Shown here: one piece after another, positions 18,303 through 32,708 of the stretch
Layout of the letters: every line of letters begins with the position of its first letter
Position numbering within the stretch: position 1 is the first letter of the stretch
Origin: Ilex aquifolium
Taxonomy: Eukaryota > Streptophyta > Magnoliopsida > Aquifoliales > Aquifoliaceae
DNA length: 64,000 nt
NCBI GenBank assembly: GCA_951799425.1
Contig: OX637398.1
Location: 23,885,770-23,949,769 of the forward strand
Reading direction: 5' to 3'
Notes under the pieces: model-generated
Seen by the model: only the letters and a program-made list of their open reading frames with translations
What the model was told of the DNA's origin: nothing
Database searches by the model: none
Translations under genes and position numbers: made by a program

Positions 18303-20703
18303 GGTATAATTCTCGAGTACTTGCATGCCGACTTGGAGAGTAGTGGATTCGGCTTTGGTGAACCTAGGTAGGGTTCCTCGCGGTTTTTTTCGAGGGGGTT
18401 TTTCGGCGTCAGCAAATAGCTAGTGTTCTTTACTTTCTACTGTACACACTTGCATTTGTTAGCACACACATACGCACTGTGTGGTTGTTTATTTGATTGT
18501 ACGGATATCATTCAACCATAGGTGTGGAATTGGGTCTATTGGGTTTGTTGGGATCGCCGTGAGATTGGGCAGAGTGAATTAATTGCATATTAATTAAAAT
18601 CAATAATCATGGTCCAACGGGTTTTGTGGTGACTGAAAGGGTTCCCACATTCGATGCCTCATATTTGTGAGGAGAGGTAGTTGTGGTAGGCATAGGTTTT
18701 AATTCGTAATCAATTTGGGCTAAAATTGAGAAACCTATTCAACCCCCCCTTCAAGGTAATTGTCGAGAAATCTATCATTACTACTAGTTTGTGTTGAATG
18801 GGTTCTCAAAAGGAAAGCGGTTCCATTGGACGACCACCACTCTTCGATGCATCGAACTTTGCAAAATCCTAAGAGAGCGTTTTCTTAAATCCATTGATGA
18901 GAGAGCGTGGTTGACTCTCCAAGAGGGTTGGAGGCCTTCCGCCACCGCCAAAAAAGTTGAAAGTGGTCAAGTGGTGGTTGAAGTAAAATCCTCGAAGGTA
19001 TGGATTAAAAATGAGAATGAGTCAACGGGGTGAAACTCAAAAGGCTTGGATGCGATATTAAATGCCGCGACACCTAACTAGTTCCGAAGGATCGCTAATT
19101 GCAAAACTTCAAAGGAAGCGTGCGATACCTTGGTTGTTTCCCACGAAGGGACTTCCTTGGTGGAGATGGCTCAACTGCAAAGGTAGACCTCTCAGTTCGA
19201 GAGTTTGAGGGTGCAAGATGATGAAACATTAAAGAGAATTTCCTACTAAAATGCGTGATACTGTAAATTAATCATTTGCATTAGGTATCAGGGTTGACGA
19301 TGTGGCCATCAAGTGGAAAATCTTGTGATCTCTAGCCGAGAGATTTCGTGTTAAGGTCTCATCCTTGGAGACAAGTGTCAACATAGAGTTGGTGTCGGTG
19401 GAAGACCAAGTTGGGTCTATCTTGACCTTTGAGATGATCCTTCCATCCTTAAAGTAAGCTAAGGGCAGGGCCTTGAGCTCAAATAATCAAGGAGGAGGTA
19501 AATTCGGGTGACCCCGATTTTGAGAGGAGGACCTAGCCTTGATTGCAAAGAAGTTCAAAAAATATTTCAAGACTAGTAATGCTGAGTCCTCAAGGCCGAA
19601 AGGAAAGCCTAGTAGACGTAGCACTCCTACGGAGGGAAGAGAAAAAAGGGGAAGGGACTCTCGAAAAGAAGTTGACAAAAAGGGGCAAGGTTTCCAATGC
19701 TTTGAATGTCAAGGATTTGGACATATTGTATCGGAAAGCCCACATAGAAAGAAGAGAGGTTTGCACAATGAAAGTTGGAGGGCTATGAAAGCCAAGAAAT
19801 GGCGTGATCGTGAAAGTTAGTCGACGTCGGGTGATGACTCCTCTTCTCGAGATGATGAAGAGAATTTTACGGCTTTTGCAGGACCAGTCTCCTCTACCCC
19901 CTCCCCCAAGAGAAACTTCCGCGAGTGTAGTTGAAGCAAGTGCTACCACGGAGGTACATGACTAGGACAAGGAAATCCCCACATGTGTGGAGGGTGAAGA
20001 TTGCTATGAGGATATTCAAGACGCACATGGTCAATAATTGTTTGTGCAATTCTTCAAGAAACAAGAGGAGGTGCTCTCCTTGAGTGATCAGGTCAACTCC
20101 AGTGAAGAAGGGACAAGAGGCCTTCAAGATCACTTGGTCAAGTCCAAGGCCCAAATACGTAGCCTAGAAGATGAGAACAAGTCTCTCCCTGACCGAATGA
20201 GTTATCTTTAGAGAGAGTGGCATGAGCTCGTCAAATCTAAGAAGAATCTGGAGTCAAAATGTGTCAAACTTGATAAAGATCATCGTGAATCGAATAAGCC
20301 CCCCAACAGACTTCCCCAATGAAATGAGAAGTTTGGTAGGATGTTATCTGTGGGAAAAAGTGTAGGTGATAATCGTGGTTTAGGCAACACAAATGAAAGC
20401 ACCCACACTTCTTCCAAGACCGCGTTTGTCAAGGGTATCACCGACCCATCACCCCGACAAGTTGGCACATGCCCAAAATTTTTTAAGAATGATAAGGGTG
20501 GGAATTCAAAGAAGAAGGTTGCTAAAGAAACCGAAATCATTGGTGTGTGCAGACCAAGGATTGTTGGCGTGCCCATAATCGCTCGAGGCCTAGATGAACC
20601 GTGCGGTATGGAGGTCCAAGTGAAGCTACACCACACGTCGCAGAGGGACTTTCGACGGAGAAACATAGCAAGGAAAGGAGCATCTAACCATGGTATTGGT
20701 TGA
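18303..20703 (+). repeat. Tandem unit copy 7 (2401 bp)
   Basis: Typical middle-block copy with ACCGACCC tail, AATCTGGAG and CAAGAAACAAG. I found no private variant. Confidence 0.95.
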
Positions 20704-23104
20704 GGTATAATTCTCGAGTACTTGCATGCCGACTTGGAGAGTAGTGGATTCGGCTTTGGTGAACCTAGGTAGGGTTCCTCGCGGTTTTTTTCGAGGGGGT
20801 TTTTCGGCGTCAGCAAATAGCTAGTGTTCTTTACTTTCTACTGTACACACTTGCATTTGTTAGCACACACATACGCACTGTGTGGTTGTTTATTTGATTG
20901 TACGGATATCATTCAACCATAGGTGTGGAATTGGGTCTATTGGGTTTGTTGGGATCGCCGTGAGATTGGGCAGAGTGAATTAATTGCATATTAATTAAAA
21001 TCAATAATCATGGTCCAACGGGTTTTGTGGTGACTGAAAGGGTTCCCACATTCGATGCCTCATATTTGTGAGGAGAGGTAGTTGTGGTAGGCATAGGTTT
21101 TAATTCGTAATCAATTTGGGCTAAAATTGAGAAACCTATTCAACCCCCCCTTCAAGGTAATTGTCGAGAAATCTATCATTACTACTAGTTTGTGTTGAAT
21201 GGGTTCTCAAAAGGAAAGCGGTTCCATTGGACGACCACCACTCTTCGATGCATCGAACTTTGCAAAATCCTAAGAGAGCGTTTTCTTAAATCCATTGATG
21301 AGAGAGCGTGGTTGACTCTCCAAGAGGGTTGGAGGCCTTCCGCCACCGCCAAAAAAGTTGAAAGTGGTCAAGTGGTGGTTGAAGTAAAATCCTCGAAGGT
21401 ATGGATTAAAAATGAGAATGAGTCAACGGGGTGAAACTCAAAAGGCTTGGATGCGATATTAAATGCCGCGACACCTAACTAGTTCCGAAGGATCGCTAAT
21501 TGCAAAACTTCAAAGGAAGCGTGCGATACCTTGGTTGTTTCCCACGAAGGGACTTCCTTGGTGGAGATGGCTCAACTGCAAAGGTAGACCTCTCAGTTCG
21601 AGAGTTTGAGGGTGCAAGATGATGAAACATTAAAGAGAATTTCCTACTAAAATGCGTGATACTGTAAATTAATCATTTGCATTAGGTATCAGGGTTGACG
21701 ATGTGGCCATCAAGTGGAAAATCTTGTGATCTCTGGCCGAGAGATTTCGTGCTAAGGTCTCATCCTTGGAGACAAGTGTCAACATAGAGTTGGTGTCGGT
21801 GGAAGACCAAGTTGGGTCTATCTTGACCTTTGAGATGATCCTTCCATCCTTAAAGTAAGCTAAGGGCAGGGCCTTGAGCTCAAATAATCAAGGAGGAGGT
21901 AAATTCGGGTGACCCCGATTTTGAGAGGAGGACCTAGCCTTGATTGCAAAGAAGTTCAAAAAATATTTCAAGACTAGTAATGCTGAGTCCTCAAGGCCGA
22001 AAGGAAAGCCTAGTAGACGTAGCACTCCTACGGAGGGAAGAGAAAAAAGGGGAAGGGACTCTCGAAAAGAAGTTGACAAAAAGGGGCAAGGTTTCCAATG
22101 CTTTGAATGTCAAGGATTTGGACATATTGTATCGGAAAGCCCACATAGAAAGAAGAGAGGTTTGCACAATGAAAGTTGGAGGGCTATGAAAGCCAAGAAA
22201 TGGCGTGATCGTGAAAGTTAGTCGACGTCGGGTGATGACTCCTCTTCTCGAGATGATGAAGAGAATTTTACGGCTTTTGCAGGACCAGTCTCCTCTACCC
22301 CCTCCCCCAAGAGAAACTTCCGCGAGTGTAGTTGAAGCAAGTGCTACCACGGAGGTACATGACTAGGACAAGGAAATCCCCACATGTGTGGAGGGTGAAG
22401 ATTGCTATGAGGATATTCAAGACGCACATGGTCAATAATTGTTTGTGCAATTCTTCAAGAAACAAGAGGAGGTGCTCTCCTTGAGTGATCAGGTCAACTC
22501 CAGTGAAGAAGGGACAAGAGGCCTTCAAGATCACTTGGTCAAGTCCAAGGCCCAAATACGTAGCCTAGAAGATGAGAACAAGTCTCTCCCTGACCGAATG
22601 AGTTATCTTTAGAGAGAGTGGCATGAGCTCGTCAAATCTAAGAAGAATCTGGAGTCAAAATGTGTCAAACTTGATAAAGATCATCGTGAATCGAATAAGC
22701 CCCCCAACAGACTTCCCCAATGAAATGAGAAGTTTGGTAGGATGTTATCTGTGGGAAAAAGTGTAGGTGATAATCGTGGTTTAGGCAACACAAATGAAAG
22801 CACCCACACTTCTTCCAAGACCGCGTTTGTCAAGGGTATCACCGACCCATCACCCCGACAAGTTGGCACATGCCCAAAATTTTTTAAGAATGATAAGGGT
22901 GGGAATTCAAAGAAGAAGGTTGCTAAAGAAACCGAAATCATTGGTGTGTGCAGACCAAGGATTGTTGGCGTGCCCATAATCGCTCGAGGCCTAGATGAAC
23001 CGTGCGGTATGGAGGTCCAAGTGAAGCTACACCACACGTCGCAGAGGGACTTTCGACGGAGAAACATAGCAAGGAAAGGAGCATCTAACCATGGTATTGG
23101 TTGA
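20704..23104 (+). repeat. Tandem unit copy 8 (2401 bp)
   Basis: As copy 7, but with CTCTGGCCGAG and TTTCGTGCTAAGG near 21735-21757, a pair carried on through copies 9 and 10 (copy 11 keeps only GTGCTAAGG). Confidence 0.95.
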
Positions 23105-25505
23105 GGTATAATTCTCGAGTACTTGCATGCCGACTTGGAGAGTAGTGGATTCGGCTTTGGTGAACCTAGGTAGGGTTCCTCGCGGTTTTTTTCGAGGGGG
23201 TTTTTCGGCGTCAGCAAATAGCTAGTGTTCTTTACTTTCTACTGTACACACTTGCATTTGTTAGCACACACATACGCACTGTGTGGTTGTTTATTTGATT
23301 GTACGGATATCATTCAACCATAGGTGTGGAATTGGGTCTATTGGGTTTGTTGGGATCGCCGTGAGATTGGGCAGAGTGAATTAATTGCATATTAATTAAA
23401 ATCAATAATCATGGTCCAACGGGTTTTGTGGTGACTGAAAGGGTTCCCACATTCGATGCCTCATATTTGTGAGGAGAGGTAGTTGTGGTAGGCATAGGTT
23501 TTAATTCGTAATCAATTTGGGCTAAAATTGAGAAACCTATTCAACCCCCCCTTCAAGGTAATTGTCGAGAAATCTATCATTACTACTAGTTTGTGTTGAA
23601 TGGGTTCTCAAAAGGAAAGCGGTTCCATTGGACGACCACCGCTCTTCGATGCATCGAACTTTGCAAAATCCTAAGAGAGCGTTTTCTTAAATCCATTGAT
23701 GAGAGAGCGTGGTTGACTCTCCAAGAGGGTTGGAGGCCTTCCGCCACCGCCAAAAAAGTTGAAAGTGGTCAAGTGGTGGTTGAAGTAAAATCCTCGAAGG
23801 TATGGATTAAAAATGAGAATGAGTCAACGGGGTGAAACTCAAAAGGCTTGGATGCGATATTAAATGCCGCGACACCTAACTAGTTCCGAAGGATCGCTAA
23901 TTGCAAAACTTCAAAGGAAGCGTGCGATACCTTGGTTGTTTCCCACGAAGGGACTTCCTTGGTGGAGATGGCTCAACTGCAAAGGTAGACCTCTCAGTTC
24001 GAGAGTTTGAGGGTGCAAGATGATGAAACATTAAAGAGAATTTCCTACTAAAATGCGTGATACTGTAAATTAATCATTTGCATTAGGTATCAGGGTTGAC
24101 GATGTGGCCATCAAGTGGAAAATCTTGTGATCTCTGGCCGAGAGATTTCGTGCTAAGGTCTCATCCTTGGAGACAAGTGTCAACATAGAGTTGGTGTCGG
24201 TGGAAGACCAAGTTGGGTCTATCTTGACCTTTGAGATGATCCTTCCATCCTTAAAGTAAGCTAAGGGCAGGGCCTTGAGCTCAAATAATCAAGGAGGAGG
24301 TAAATTCGGGTGACCCCGATTTTGAGAGGAGGACCTAGCCTTGATTGCAAAGAAGTTCAAAAAATATTTCAAGACTAGTAATGCTGAGTCCTCAAGGCCG
24401 AAAGGAAAGCCTAGTAGACGTAGCACTCCTACGGAGGGAAGAGAAAAAAGGGGAAGGGACTCTCGAAAAGAAGTTGACAAGAAGGGGCAAGGTTTCCAAT
24501 GCTTTGAATGTCAAGGATTTGGACATATTGTATCGGAAAGCCCACATAGAAAGAAGAGAGGTTTGCACAATGAAAGTTGGAGGGCTATGAAAGCCAAGAA
24601 GTGGCGTGATCGTGAAAGTTAGTCGACGTCGGGTGATGACTCCTCTTCTCGAGATGATGAAGAGAATTTTACGGCTTTTGCAGGACCAGTCTCCTCTACC
24701 CCCTCCCCCAAGAGAAACTTCCGCGAGTGTAGTTGAAGCAAGTGCTACCACGGAGGTACATGACTAGGACAAGGAAATCCCCACATGTGTGGAGGGTGAA
24801 GATTGCTATGAGGATATTCAAGACGCACATGGTCAATAATTGTTTGTGCAATTCTTCAAGAAACAAGAGGAGGTGCTCTCCTTGAGTGATCAGGTCAACT
24901 CCAGTGAAGAAGGGACAAGAGGCCTTCAAGATCACTTGGTCAAGTCCAAGGCCCAAATACGTAGCCTAGAAGATGAGAACAAGTCTCTCCCTGACCGAAT
25001 GAGTTATCTTTAGAGAGAGTGGCATGAGCTCGTCAAATCTAAGAAGAATCTTGAGTCAAAATGTGTCAAACTTGATAAAGATCATCGTGAATCGAATAAG
25101 CCCCCCAACAGACTTCCCCAATGAAATGAGAAGTTTGGTAGGATGTTATCTGTGGGAAAAAGTGTAGGTGATAATCGTGGTTTAGGCAACACAAATGAAA
25201 GCACCCACACTTCTTCCAAGACCGCGTTTGTCAAGGGTATCACCGACCCATCACCCCGACAAGTTGGCACATGCCCAAAATTTTTTAAGAATGATAAGGG
25301 TGGGAATTCAAAGAAGAAGGTTGCTAAAGAAACCGAAATCATTGGTGTGTGCAGACCAAGGATTGTTGGCGTGCCCATTATCGCTCGAGGCCTAGATGAA
25401 CCGTGCGGTATGGAGGTCCAAGTGAAGCTACACCACACGTCGCAGAGGGACTTTCGACGGAGAAACATAGCAAGGAAAGGAGCATCTAACCATGGTATTG
25501 GTTGA
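23105..25505 (+). repeat. Tandem unit copy 9 (2401 bp)
   Basis: First copy with ACCACCGCTC (gag start, through copy 13) and GACAAGAAGG in the basic stretch. Has AATCTTGAG. The tail has CCCATTATCG in place of CCCATAATCG, as do copies 11 and 12 but not 10. Confidence 0.95.
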
Positions 25506-27906
25506 GGTATAATTCTCGAGTACTTGCATGCCGACTTGGAGAGTAGTGGATTCGGCTTTGGTGAACCTAGGTAGGGTTCCTCGCGGTTTTTTTCGAGGGG
25601 GTTTTTCGGCGTCAGCAAATAGCTAGTGTTCTTTACTTTCTACTGTACACACTTGCATTTGTTAGCACACACATACGCACTGTGTGGTTGTTTATTTGAT
25701 TGTACGGATATCATTCAACCATAGGTGTGGAATTGGGTCTATTGGGTTTGTTGGGATCGCCGTGAGATTGGGCAGAGTGAATTAATTGCATATTAATTAA
25801 AATCAATAATCATGGTCCAACGGGTTTTGTGGTGACTGAAAGGGTTCCCACATTCGATGCCTCATATTTGTGAGGAGAGGTAGTTGTGGTAGGCATAGGT
25901 TTTAATTCGTAATCAATTTGGGCTAAAATTGAGAAACCTATTCAACCCCCCCTTCAAGGTAATTGTCGAGAAATCTATCATTACTACTAGTTTGTGTTGA
26001 ATGGGTTCTCAAAAGGAAAGCGGTTCCATTGGACGACCACCGCTCTTCGATGCATCGAACTTTGCAAAATCCTAAGAGAGCGTTTTCTTAAATCCATTGA
26101 TGAGAGAGCGTGGTTGACTCTCCAAGAGGGTTGGAGGCCTTCCGCCACCGCCAAAAAAGTTGAAAGTGGTCAAGTGGTGGTTGAAGTAAAATCCTCGAAG
26201 GTATGGATTAAAAATGAGAATGAGTCAACGGGGTGAAACTCAAAAGGCTTGGATGCGATATTAAATGCCGCGACACCTAACTAGTTCCGAAGGATCGCTA
26301 ATTGCAAAACTTCAAAGGAAGCGTGCGATACCTTGGTTGTTTCCCACGAAGGGACTTCCTTGGTGGAGATGGCTCAACTGCAAAGGTAGACCTCTCAGTT
26401 CGAGAGTTTGAGGGTGCAAGATGATGAAACATTAAAGAGAATTTCCTACTAAAATGCGTGATACTGTAAATTAATCATTTGCATTAGGTATCAGGGTTGA
26501 CGATGTGGCCATCAAGTGGAAAATCTTGTGATCTCTGGCCGAGAGATTTCGTGCTAAGGTCTCATCCTTGGAGACAAGTGTCAACATAGAGTTGGTGTCG
26601 GTGGAAGACCAAGTTGGGTCTATCTTGACCTTTGAGATGATCCTTCCATCCTTAAAGTAAGCTAAGGGCAGGGCCTTGAGCTCAAATAATCAAGGAGGAG
26701 GTAAATTCGGGTGACCCCGATTTTGAGAGGAGGACCTAGCCTTGATTGCAAAGAAGTTCAAAAAATATTTCAAGACTAGTAATGCTGAGTCCTCAAGGCC
26801 GAAAGGAAAGCCTAGTAGACGTAGCACTCCTACGGAGGGAAGAGAAAAAAGGGGAAGGGACTCTCGAAAAGAAGTTGACAAGAAGGGGCAAGGTTTCCAA
26901 TGCTTTGAATGTCAAGGATTTGGACATATTGTATCGGAAAGCCCACATAGAAAGAAGAGAGGTTTGCACAATGAAAGTTGGAGGGCTATGAAAGCCAAGA
27001 AGTGGCGTGATCGTGAAAGTTAGTCGACGTCGGGTGATGACTCCTCTTCTCGAGATGATGAAGAGAATTTTACGGCTTTTGCAGGACCAGTCTCCTCTAC
27101 CCCCTCCCCCAAGAGAAACTTCCGCGAGTGTAGTTGAAGCAAGTGCTACCACGGAGGTACATGACTAGGACAAGGAAATCCCCACATGTGTGGAGGGTGA
27201 AGATTGCTATGAGGATATTCAAGACGCACATGGTCAATAATTGTTTGTGCAATTCTTCAAGCAACAAGAGGAGGTGCTCTCCTTGAGTGATCAGGTCAAC
27301 TCCAGTGAAGAAGGGACAAGAGGCCTTCAAGATCACTTGGTCAAGTCCAAGGCCCAAATACGTAGCCTAGAAGATGAGAACAAGTCTCTCCCTGACCGAA
27401 TGAGTTATCTTTAGAGAGAGTGGCATGAGCTCGTCAAATCTAAGAAGAATCTTGAGTCAAAATGTGTCAAACTTGATAAAGATCATCGTGAATCGAATAA
27501 GCCCCCCAACAGACTTCCCCAATGAAATGAGAAGTTTGGTAGGATGTTATCTGTGGGAAAAAGTGTAGGTGATAATCGTGGTTTAGGCAACACAAATGAA
27601 AGCACCCACACTTCTTCCAAGACCGCGTTTGTCAAGGGTATCACCGACCCATCACCCCGACAAGTTGGCACATGCCCAAAATTTTTTAAGAATGATAAGG
27701 GTGGGAATTCAAAGAAGAAGGTTGCTAAAGAAACCGAAATCATTGGTGTGTGCAGACCAAGGATTGTTGGCGTGCCCATAATCGCTCGAGGCCTAGATGA
27801 ACCGTGCGGTATGGAGGTCCAAGTGAAGCTACACCACACGTCGCAGAGGGACTTTCGACGGAGAAACATAGCAAGGAAAGGAGCATCTAACCATGGTATT
27901 GGTTGA
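25506..27906 (+). repeat. Tandem unit copy 10 (2401 bp)
   Basis: As copy 9, but CAAGCAACAAG returns (through the rest of the array) and the tail reverts to CCCATAATCG. Confidence 0.95.
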
Positions 27907-30307
27907 GGTATAATTCTCGAGTACTTGCATGCCGACTTGGAGAGTAGTGGATTCGGCTTTGGTGAACCTAGGTAGGGTTCCTCGCGGTTTTTTTCGAGGG
28001 GGTTTTTCGGCGTCAGCAAATAGCTAGTGTTCTTTACTTTCTACTGTACACACTTGCATTTGTTAGCACACACATACGCACTGTGTGGTTGTTTATTTGA
28101 TTGTACGGATATCATTCAACCATAGGTGTGGAATTGGGTCTATTGGGTTTGTTGGGATCGCCGTGAGATTGGGCAGAGTGAATTAATTGCATATTAATTA
28201 AAATCAATAATCATGGTCCAACGGGTTTTGTGGTGACTGAAAGGGTTCCCACATTCGATGCCTCATATTTGTGAGGAGAGGTAGTTGTGGTAGGCATAGG
28301 TTTTAATTCGTAATCAATTTGGGCTAAAATTGAGAAACCTATTCAACCCCCCCTTCAAGGTAATTGTCGAGAAATCTATCATTACTACTAGTTTGTGTTG
28401 AATGGGTTCTCAAAAGGAAAGCGGTTCCATTGGACGACCACCGCTCTTCGATGCATCGAACTTTGCAAAATCCTAAGAGAGCGTTTTCTTAAATCCATTG
28501 ATGAGAGAGCGTGGTTGACTCTCCAAGAGGGTTGGAGGCCTTCCGCCACCGCCAAAAAAGTTGAAAGTGGTCAAGTGGTGGTTGAAGTAAAATCCTCGAA
28601 GGTATGGATTAAAAATGAGAATGAGTCAACGGGGTGAAACTCAAAAGGCTTGGATGCGATATTAAATGCCGCGACACCTAACTAGTTCCGAAGGATCGCT
28701 AATTGCAAAACTTCAAAGGAAGCGTGCGATACCTTGGTTGTTTCCCACGAAGGGACTTCCTTGGTGGAGATGGCTCAACTGCAAAGGTAGACCTCTCAGT
28801 TCGAGAGTTTGAGGGTGCAAGATGATGAAACATTAAAGAGAATTTCCTACTAAAATGCGTGATACTGTAAATTAATCATTTGCATTAGGTATCAGGGTTG
28901 ACGATGTGGCCATCAAGTGGAAAATCTTGTGATCTCTAGCCGAGAGATTTCGTGCTAAGGTCTCATCCTTGGAGACAAGTGTCAACATAGAGTTGGTGTC
29001 GGTGGAAGACCAAGTTGGGTCTATCTTGACCTTTGAGATGATCCTTCCATCCTTAAAGTAAGCTAAGGGCAGGGCCTTGAGCTCAAATAATCAAGGAGGA
29101 GGTAAATTCGGGTGACCCCGATTTTGAGAGGAGGACCTAGCCTTGATTGCAAAGAAGTTCAAAAAATATTTCAAGACTAGTAATGCTGAGTCCTCAAGGC
29201 CGAAAGGAAAGCCTAGTAGACGTAGCACTCCTACGGAGGGAAGAGAAAAAAGGGGAAGGGACTCTCGAAAAGAAGTTGACAAGAAGGGGCAAGGTTTCCA
29301 ATGCTTTGAATGTCAAGGATTTGGACATATTGTATCGGAAAGCCCACATAGAAAGAAGAGAGGTTTGCACAATGAAAGTTGGAGGGCTATGAAAGCCAAG
29401 AAGTGGCGTGATCGTGAAAGTTAGTCGACGTCGGGTGATGACTCCTCTTCTCGAGATGATGAAGAGAATTTTACGGCTTTTGCAGGACCAGTCTCCTCTA
29501 CCCCCTCCCCCAAGAGAAACTTCCGCGAGTGTAGTTGAAGCAAGTGCTACCACGGAGGTACATGACTAGGACAAGGAAATCCCCACATGTGTGGAGGGTG
29601 AAGATTGCTATGAGGATATTCAAGACGCACATGGTCAATAATTGTTTGTGCAATTCTTCAAGCAACAAGAGGAGGTGCTCTCCTTGAGTGATCAGGTCAA
29701 CTCCAGTGAAGAAGGGACAAGAGGCCTTCAAGATCACTTGGTCAAGTCCAAGGCCCAAATACGTAGCCTAGAAGATGAGAACAAGTCTCTCCCTGACCGA
29801 ATGAGTTATCTTTAGAGAGAGTGGCATGAGCTCGTCAAATCTAAGAAGAATCTTGAGTCAAAATGTGTCAAACTTGATAAAGATCATCGTGAATCGAATA
29901 AGCCCCCCAACAGACTTCCCCAATGAAATGAGAAGTTTGGTAGGATGTTATCTGTGGGAAAAAGTGTAGGTGATAATCGTGGTTTAGGCAACACAAATGA
30001 AAGCACCCACACTTCTTCCAAGACCGCGTTTGTCAAGGGTATCACCGACCCATCACCCCGACAAGTTGGCACATGCCCAAAATTTTTTAAGAATGATAAG
30101 GGTGGGAATTCAAAGAAGAAGGTTGCTAAAGAAACCGAAATCATTGGTGTGTGCAGACCAAGGATTGTTGGCGTGCCCATTATCGCTCGAGGCCTAGATG
30201 AACCGTGCGGTATGGAGGTCCAAGTGAAGCTACACCACACGTCGCAGAGGGACTTTCGACGGAGAAACATAGCAAGGAAAGGAGCATCTAACCATGGTAT
30301 TGGTTGA
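27907..30307 (+). repeat. Tandem unit copy 11 (2401 bp)
   Basis: As copy 10 with CTCTAGCCGAG; tail CCCATTATCG. Confidence 0.95.
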
Positions 30308-32708
30308 GGTATAATTCTCGAGTACTTGCATGCCGACTTGGAGAGTAGTGGATTCGGCTTTGGTGAACCTAGGTAGGGTTCCTCGCGGTTTTTTTCGAGG
30401 GGGTTTTTCGGCGTCAGCAAATAGCTAGTGTTCTTTACTTTCTACTGTACACACTTGCATTTGTTAGCACACACATACGCACTGTGTGGTTGTTTATTTG
30501 ATTGTACGGATATCATTCAACCATAGGTGTGGAATTGGGTCTATTGGGTTTGTTGGGATCGCCGTGAGATTGGGCAGAGTGAATTAATTGCATATTAATT
30601 AAAATCAATAATCATGGTCCAACGGGTTTTGTGGTGACTGAAAGGGTTCCCACATTCGATGCCTCATATTTGTGAGGAGAGGTAGTTGTGGTAGGCATAG
30701 GTTTTAATTCGTAATCAATTTGGGCTAAAATTGAGAAACCTATTCAACCCCCCCTTCAAGGTAATTGTCGAGAAATCTATCATTACTACTAGTTTGTGTT
30801 GAATGGGTTCTCAAAAGGAAAGCGGTTCCATTGGACGACCACCGCTCTTCGATGCATCGAACTTTGCAAAATCCTAAGAGAGCGTTTTCTTAAATCCATT
30901 GATGAGAGAGCGTGGTTGACTCTCCAAGAGGGTTGGAGGCCTTCCGCCACCGCCAAAAAAGTTGAAAGTGGTCAAGTGGTGGTTGAAGTAAAATCCTCGA
31001 AGGTATGGATTAAAAATGAGAATGAGTCAACGGGGTGAAATTCAAAAGGCTTGGATGCGATATTAAATGCCGCGACACCTAACTAGTTCCGAAGGATCGC
31101 TAATTGCAAAACTTCAAAGGAAGCGTGCGATACCTTGGTTGTTTCCCACGAAGGGACTTCCTTGGTGGAGATGGCTCAACTGCAAAGGTAGACCTCTCAG
31201 TTCGAGAGTTTGAGGGTGCAAGATGATGAAACATTAAAGAGAATTTCCTACTAAAATGCGTGATACCGTAAATTAATCATTTGCATTAGGTATCAGGGTT
31301 GACGATGTGGCCATCAAGTGGAAAATCTTGTGATCTCTAGCCGAGAGATTCCGTGTTAAGGTCTCATCCTTGGAGACAAGTGTCAACATAGAGTTGGTGT
31401 CGGTGGAAGACCAAGTTGGGTCTATCTTGACCTTTGAGATGATCCTTCCATCCTTAAAGTAAGCTAAGGGCAGGGCCTTGAGCTCAAATAATCAAGGAGG
31501 AGGTAAATTCGGGTGACCCCGATTTTGAGAGGAGGACCTAGCCTTGATTGCAAAGAAGTTCAAAAAATATTTCAAGACTAGTAATGCTGAGTCCTCAAGG
31601 CCGAAAGGAAAGCCTAGTAGACGTAGCACTCCTACGGAGGGAAGAGAAAAAAGGGGAAGGGACTCTCGAAAAGAAGTTGACAAAAAGGGGCAAGGTTTCC
31701 AATGCTTTGAATGTCAAGGATTTGGACATATTGTATCGGAAAGCCCACATAGAAAGAAGAGAGGTTTGCACAATGAAAGTTGGAGGGCTATGAAAGCCAA
31801 GAAGTGGCGTGATCGTGAAAGTTAGTCGACGTCGGGTGATGACTCCTCTTCTCGAGATGATGAAGAGAATTTTACGGCTTTTGCAGGACCAGTCTCCTCT
31901 ACCCCCTCCCCCAAGAGAAACTTCCGCGAGTGTAGTTGAAGCAAGTGCTACCACGGAGGTACATGACTAGGACAAGGAAATCCCCACATGTGTGGAGGGT
32001 GAAGATTGCTATGAGGATATTCAAGACGCACATGGTCAATAATTGTTTGTGCAATTCTTCAAGCAACAAGAGGAGGTGCTCTCCTTGAGTGATCAGGTCA
32101 ACTCCAGTGAAGAAGGGACAAGAGGCCTTCAAGATCACTTGGTCAAGTCCAAGGCCCAAATACGTAGCCTAGAAGATGAGAACAAGTCTCTCCCTGACCG
32201 AATGAGTTATCTTTAGAGAGAGTGGCATGAGCTCGTCAAATCTAAGAAGAATCTTGAGTCAAAATGTGTCAAACTTGATAAAGATCATCGTGAATCGAAT
32301 AAGCCCCCCAACAGACTTCCCCAATGAAATGAGAAGTTTGGTAGGATGTTATCTGTGGGAAAAAGTGTAGGTGATAATCGTGGTTTAGGCAACACAAATG
32401 AAAGCACCCACACTTCTTCCAAGACCGCGTTTGTCAAGGGTATCACCGACCCATCACCCCGACAAGTTGGCACATGCCCAAAATTTTTTAAGAATGATAA
32501 GGGTGGGAATTCAAAGAAGAAGGTTGCTAAAGAAACCGAAATCATTGGTGTGTGCAGACCAAGGATTGTTGGCGTGCCCATTATCGCTCGAGGCCTAGAT
32601 GAACCGTGCGGTATGGAGGTCCAAGTGAAGCTACACCACACGTCGCAGAGGGACTTTCGACGGAGAAACATAGCAAGGAAAGGAGCATCTAACCATGGTA
32701 TTGGTTGA
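30308..32708 (+). repeat. Tandem unit copy 12 (2401 bp)
   Basis: Private: GTGAAATTC near 31036 and ATACCGTAAATT near 31263. GACAAAAAGG (as copies 1, 2 and 4-8) reappears between copies with GACAAGAAGG. GAGATTCCGTGTTAAGG returns and persists to the end of the array. Tail CCCATTATCG. Confidence 0.95.
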